From positions 1 to 7,369 of the forward strand of contig CAIWCQ010000154.1 of the NCBI GenBank assembly GCA_903911165.1: DNA of 7,369 nucleotides, given 5' to 3'. The notes under the pieces are model-generated. The model was not told the origin of the DNA, did no database searches, and was given only the letters and a program-made list of their open reading frames with translations. The DNA comes from an uncultured Actinomycetes bacterium. Its GTDB lineage: Bacteria > Actinomycetota > Actinomycetes > Mycobacteriales > Mycobacteriaceae. Numbering within the stretch: position 1 is the first letter of the stretch; the number at the start of each line of letters is the position of its first letter. Positions 7,032 through 7,369 of this stretch are shown one piece after another. The translations under genes were made by a program, and so were the position numbers.

Positions 7032-7060
7032 TTGACCGGGGCACCGTGGCAATGTCTAAT
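7032..7060 (+). promoter_or_regulatory. Candidate whiB2 promoter P1 (SigA-like)
   Basis: TTGACC (7032-7037) and TCTAAT (7055-7060) are separated by the ideal 17 nt; each matches five of six consensus bases. Transcription would start near 7067, giving whiB2 a leader of about 105 nt. This is the best -35/-10 pair I can see in the window. Confidence 0.65.
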
Positions 7061-7067
7061 CACACCA

Positions 7068-7154
7068 GTGTCATTTCGCGGTCGACCTGCCGATTTCGCT
7101 GTCGCAGACCGTGATTCGACCACATGTTCGAATAAATTAAATTGGCACGAATGA
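7068..7154 (+). CDS. Possible leaderless 28-codon upstream ORF in the whiB2 leader
   Basis: A GTG at 7068 lies 7 nt after the P1 -10 element, where transcription should begin, so the mRNA could start at or one base before this codon. The frame runs 28 codons (V-S-F-R-G-R-P-A-D-F ... N-W-H-E) and stops at TGA 7152-7154, 4 nt before the whiB2 ribosome site. The product has one Cys and no recognisable motif. Leaderless small ORFs are common in mycobacteria, but nothing besides geometry supports this one. Confidence 0.25.
   Translation: MSFRGRPADFAVADRDSTTCSNKLNWHE
7073..7104 (+). repeat. Direct repeats ATTTCGC(G/T)GTCG in the whiB2 leader
   Basis: ATTTCGCGGTCG (7073-7084) and ATTTCGCTGTCG (7093-7104) differ at one base of twelve and are offset by 20 bp, about two helical turns. 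A third copy of the ATTTCGC core lies at 7018-7024, upstream of P1. They could be a direct-repeat operator placed just downstream of the P1 start; no known regulator motif is assigned. Confidence 0.35.
7115..7143 (+). promoter_or_regulatory. Candidate second whiB2 promoter P2 / AT-rich box
   Basis: TTCGAC (7115-7120) and TAAATT (7138-7143) are separated by 17 nt, within a 14-bp stretch (7130-7143) that is almost free of G and C in an otherwise GC-rich window. Transcription would begin near 7150, leaving a short leader with the ribosome site at 7159. The -35 match is poor. The box could instead keep the leader RNA unstructured around the ribosome site. Confidence 0.35.
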
Positions 7155-7158
7155 AGTG

Positions 7159-7165
7159 AGGAGGG
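7159..7165 (+). promoter_or_regulatory. Ribosome-binding site of whiB2
   Basis: AGGAGGG, a near-perfect Shine-Dalgarno sequence, ends 6 nt before the ATG at 7172. It is the strongest such site in the window and decides the whiB2 start. Confidence 0.85.
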
Positions 7166-7171
7166 CCGGAT

Positions 7172-7369
7172 ATGTCCTACGACAATTTCCTCGGCGACCA
7201 ATTACTCGGATCGCTGGGCGAACCGCGCATCGCAACCGGGTCATCGCATCTCGAGTTCGCGGCACGCGCGCATTTGAGTCTGGTGCCGGATCCGATTGAT
7301 CTGACTGCGATTCCGGGCGATGAGGATCAGTGGCAGGAACGCGCGCTGTGCGCGCAGACTGATCCGGAG
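7172..7369 (+). CDS. whiB2: WhiB2 (WhmD) iron-sulfur transcriptional regulator, 3' part missing
   Basis: WhiB-like [4Fe-4S] regulator; the mycobacterial member WhmD/WhiB2 is essential for septum formation and cell division and is the orthologue of Streptomyces WhiB. The 66 visible codons start M-S-Y-D-N-F-L-G and end WQERALCAQTDPE, the conserved entry to the Wbl domain with the first of four cluster-binding Cys (residue 61). The other three Cys, the GIWGG turn and the basic C-terminus lie beyond the window edge. The long, poorly conserved N-terminal extension (about 50 residues) resembles the M. smegmatis form more than the shorter annotated M. tuberculosis one. It diverges from fbiA across a region of about 250 bp. 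Confidence 0.92.
   Translation, partial: MSYDNFLGDQLLGSLGEPRIATGSSHLEFAARAHLSLVPDPIDLTAIPGDEDQWQERALCAQTDPE

Noticed and set aside
7079..7111. Hairpin CGGTC...GACCG in the whiB2 leader
   Set aside because: A 5-bp stem with a loop of over 20 nt is too weak to call a terminator or riboswitch.
7052..7114. ATG-started 20-codon frame at the whiB2 promoter
   Set aside because: Its ATG overlaps the P1 -10 element, so it would not be on the P1 transcript.
7068..7154. Cysteine-attenuator type upstream peptide
   Set aside because: The candidate peptide has only one Cys, not the run of Cys codons that such attenuators need.
1..7369. Mobile elements, CRISPR arrays, tRNA or rRNA genes
   Set aside because: No transposase or integrase motifs, no spaced repeats of CRISPR type, and no RNA gene signature were seen; gene order is that of a conserved chromosomal core.

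Overview
The window is high-GC actinobacterial DNA, and its proteins and gene order point to the genus Mycobacterium in the broad sense. From memory, the order matches the M. tuberculosis block Rv3267 (LCP ligase), Rv3266c (rmlD), Rv3265c (wbbL), Rv3264c (manB), Rv3262 (fbiB), Rv3261 (fbiA) and Rv3260c (whiB2). One difference stands out: a Nudix hydrolase gene sits between manB and fbiB, where M. tuberculosis has the DNA methylase Rv3263. This suggests a non-tuberculous species, but the species cannot be named from this window.

Left part (1-4017): cell-wall precursor supply and assembly. A LytR-CpsA-Psr (LCP) family protein runs leftward and is cut by the window edge. About 85 bp away, rmlD (dTDP-rhamnose synthesis), wbbL (rhamnosyl transfer to the GlcNAc-PP-decaprenyl linker) and manB (GDP-mannose synthesis) run rightward as a tightly overlapping operon. 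RmlD makes the sugar donor that WbbL uses to complete the Rha-GlcNAc linker of arabinogalactan. LCP proteins of this group later attach arabinogalactan to peptidoglycan. ManB feeds mannosylation of PIMs, LM/LAM and glycoproteins.

Middle part (3999-6912): a leftward operon fbiA-fbiB-nudix, each junction overlapping by 4 bp (ATGA). FbiA and FbiB build the deazaflavin cofactor F420. The Nudix gene ends inside the 3' end of manB, so the two operons converge with a 19-bp overlap and no visible terminator.

Right part (6913-7369): a divergent control region of about 250 bp, then the start of whiB2 (an iron-sulfur WhiB regulator of septation), cut by the window edge. This region has two candidate whiB2 promoters, a possible leaderless 28-codon upstream ORF, a palindrome with clustered GACAC motifs, direct repeats, and a possible leaderless promoter for fbiA.

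No new multi-gene system is evident. The points most worth a second look are two short tandem duplications placed exactly on gene junctions (rmlD-wbbL and wbbL-manB), the Nudix gene coupled to F420 synthesis, and the architecture of the whiB2 leader.
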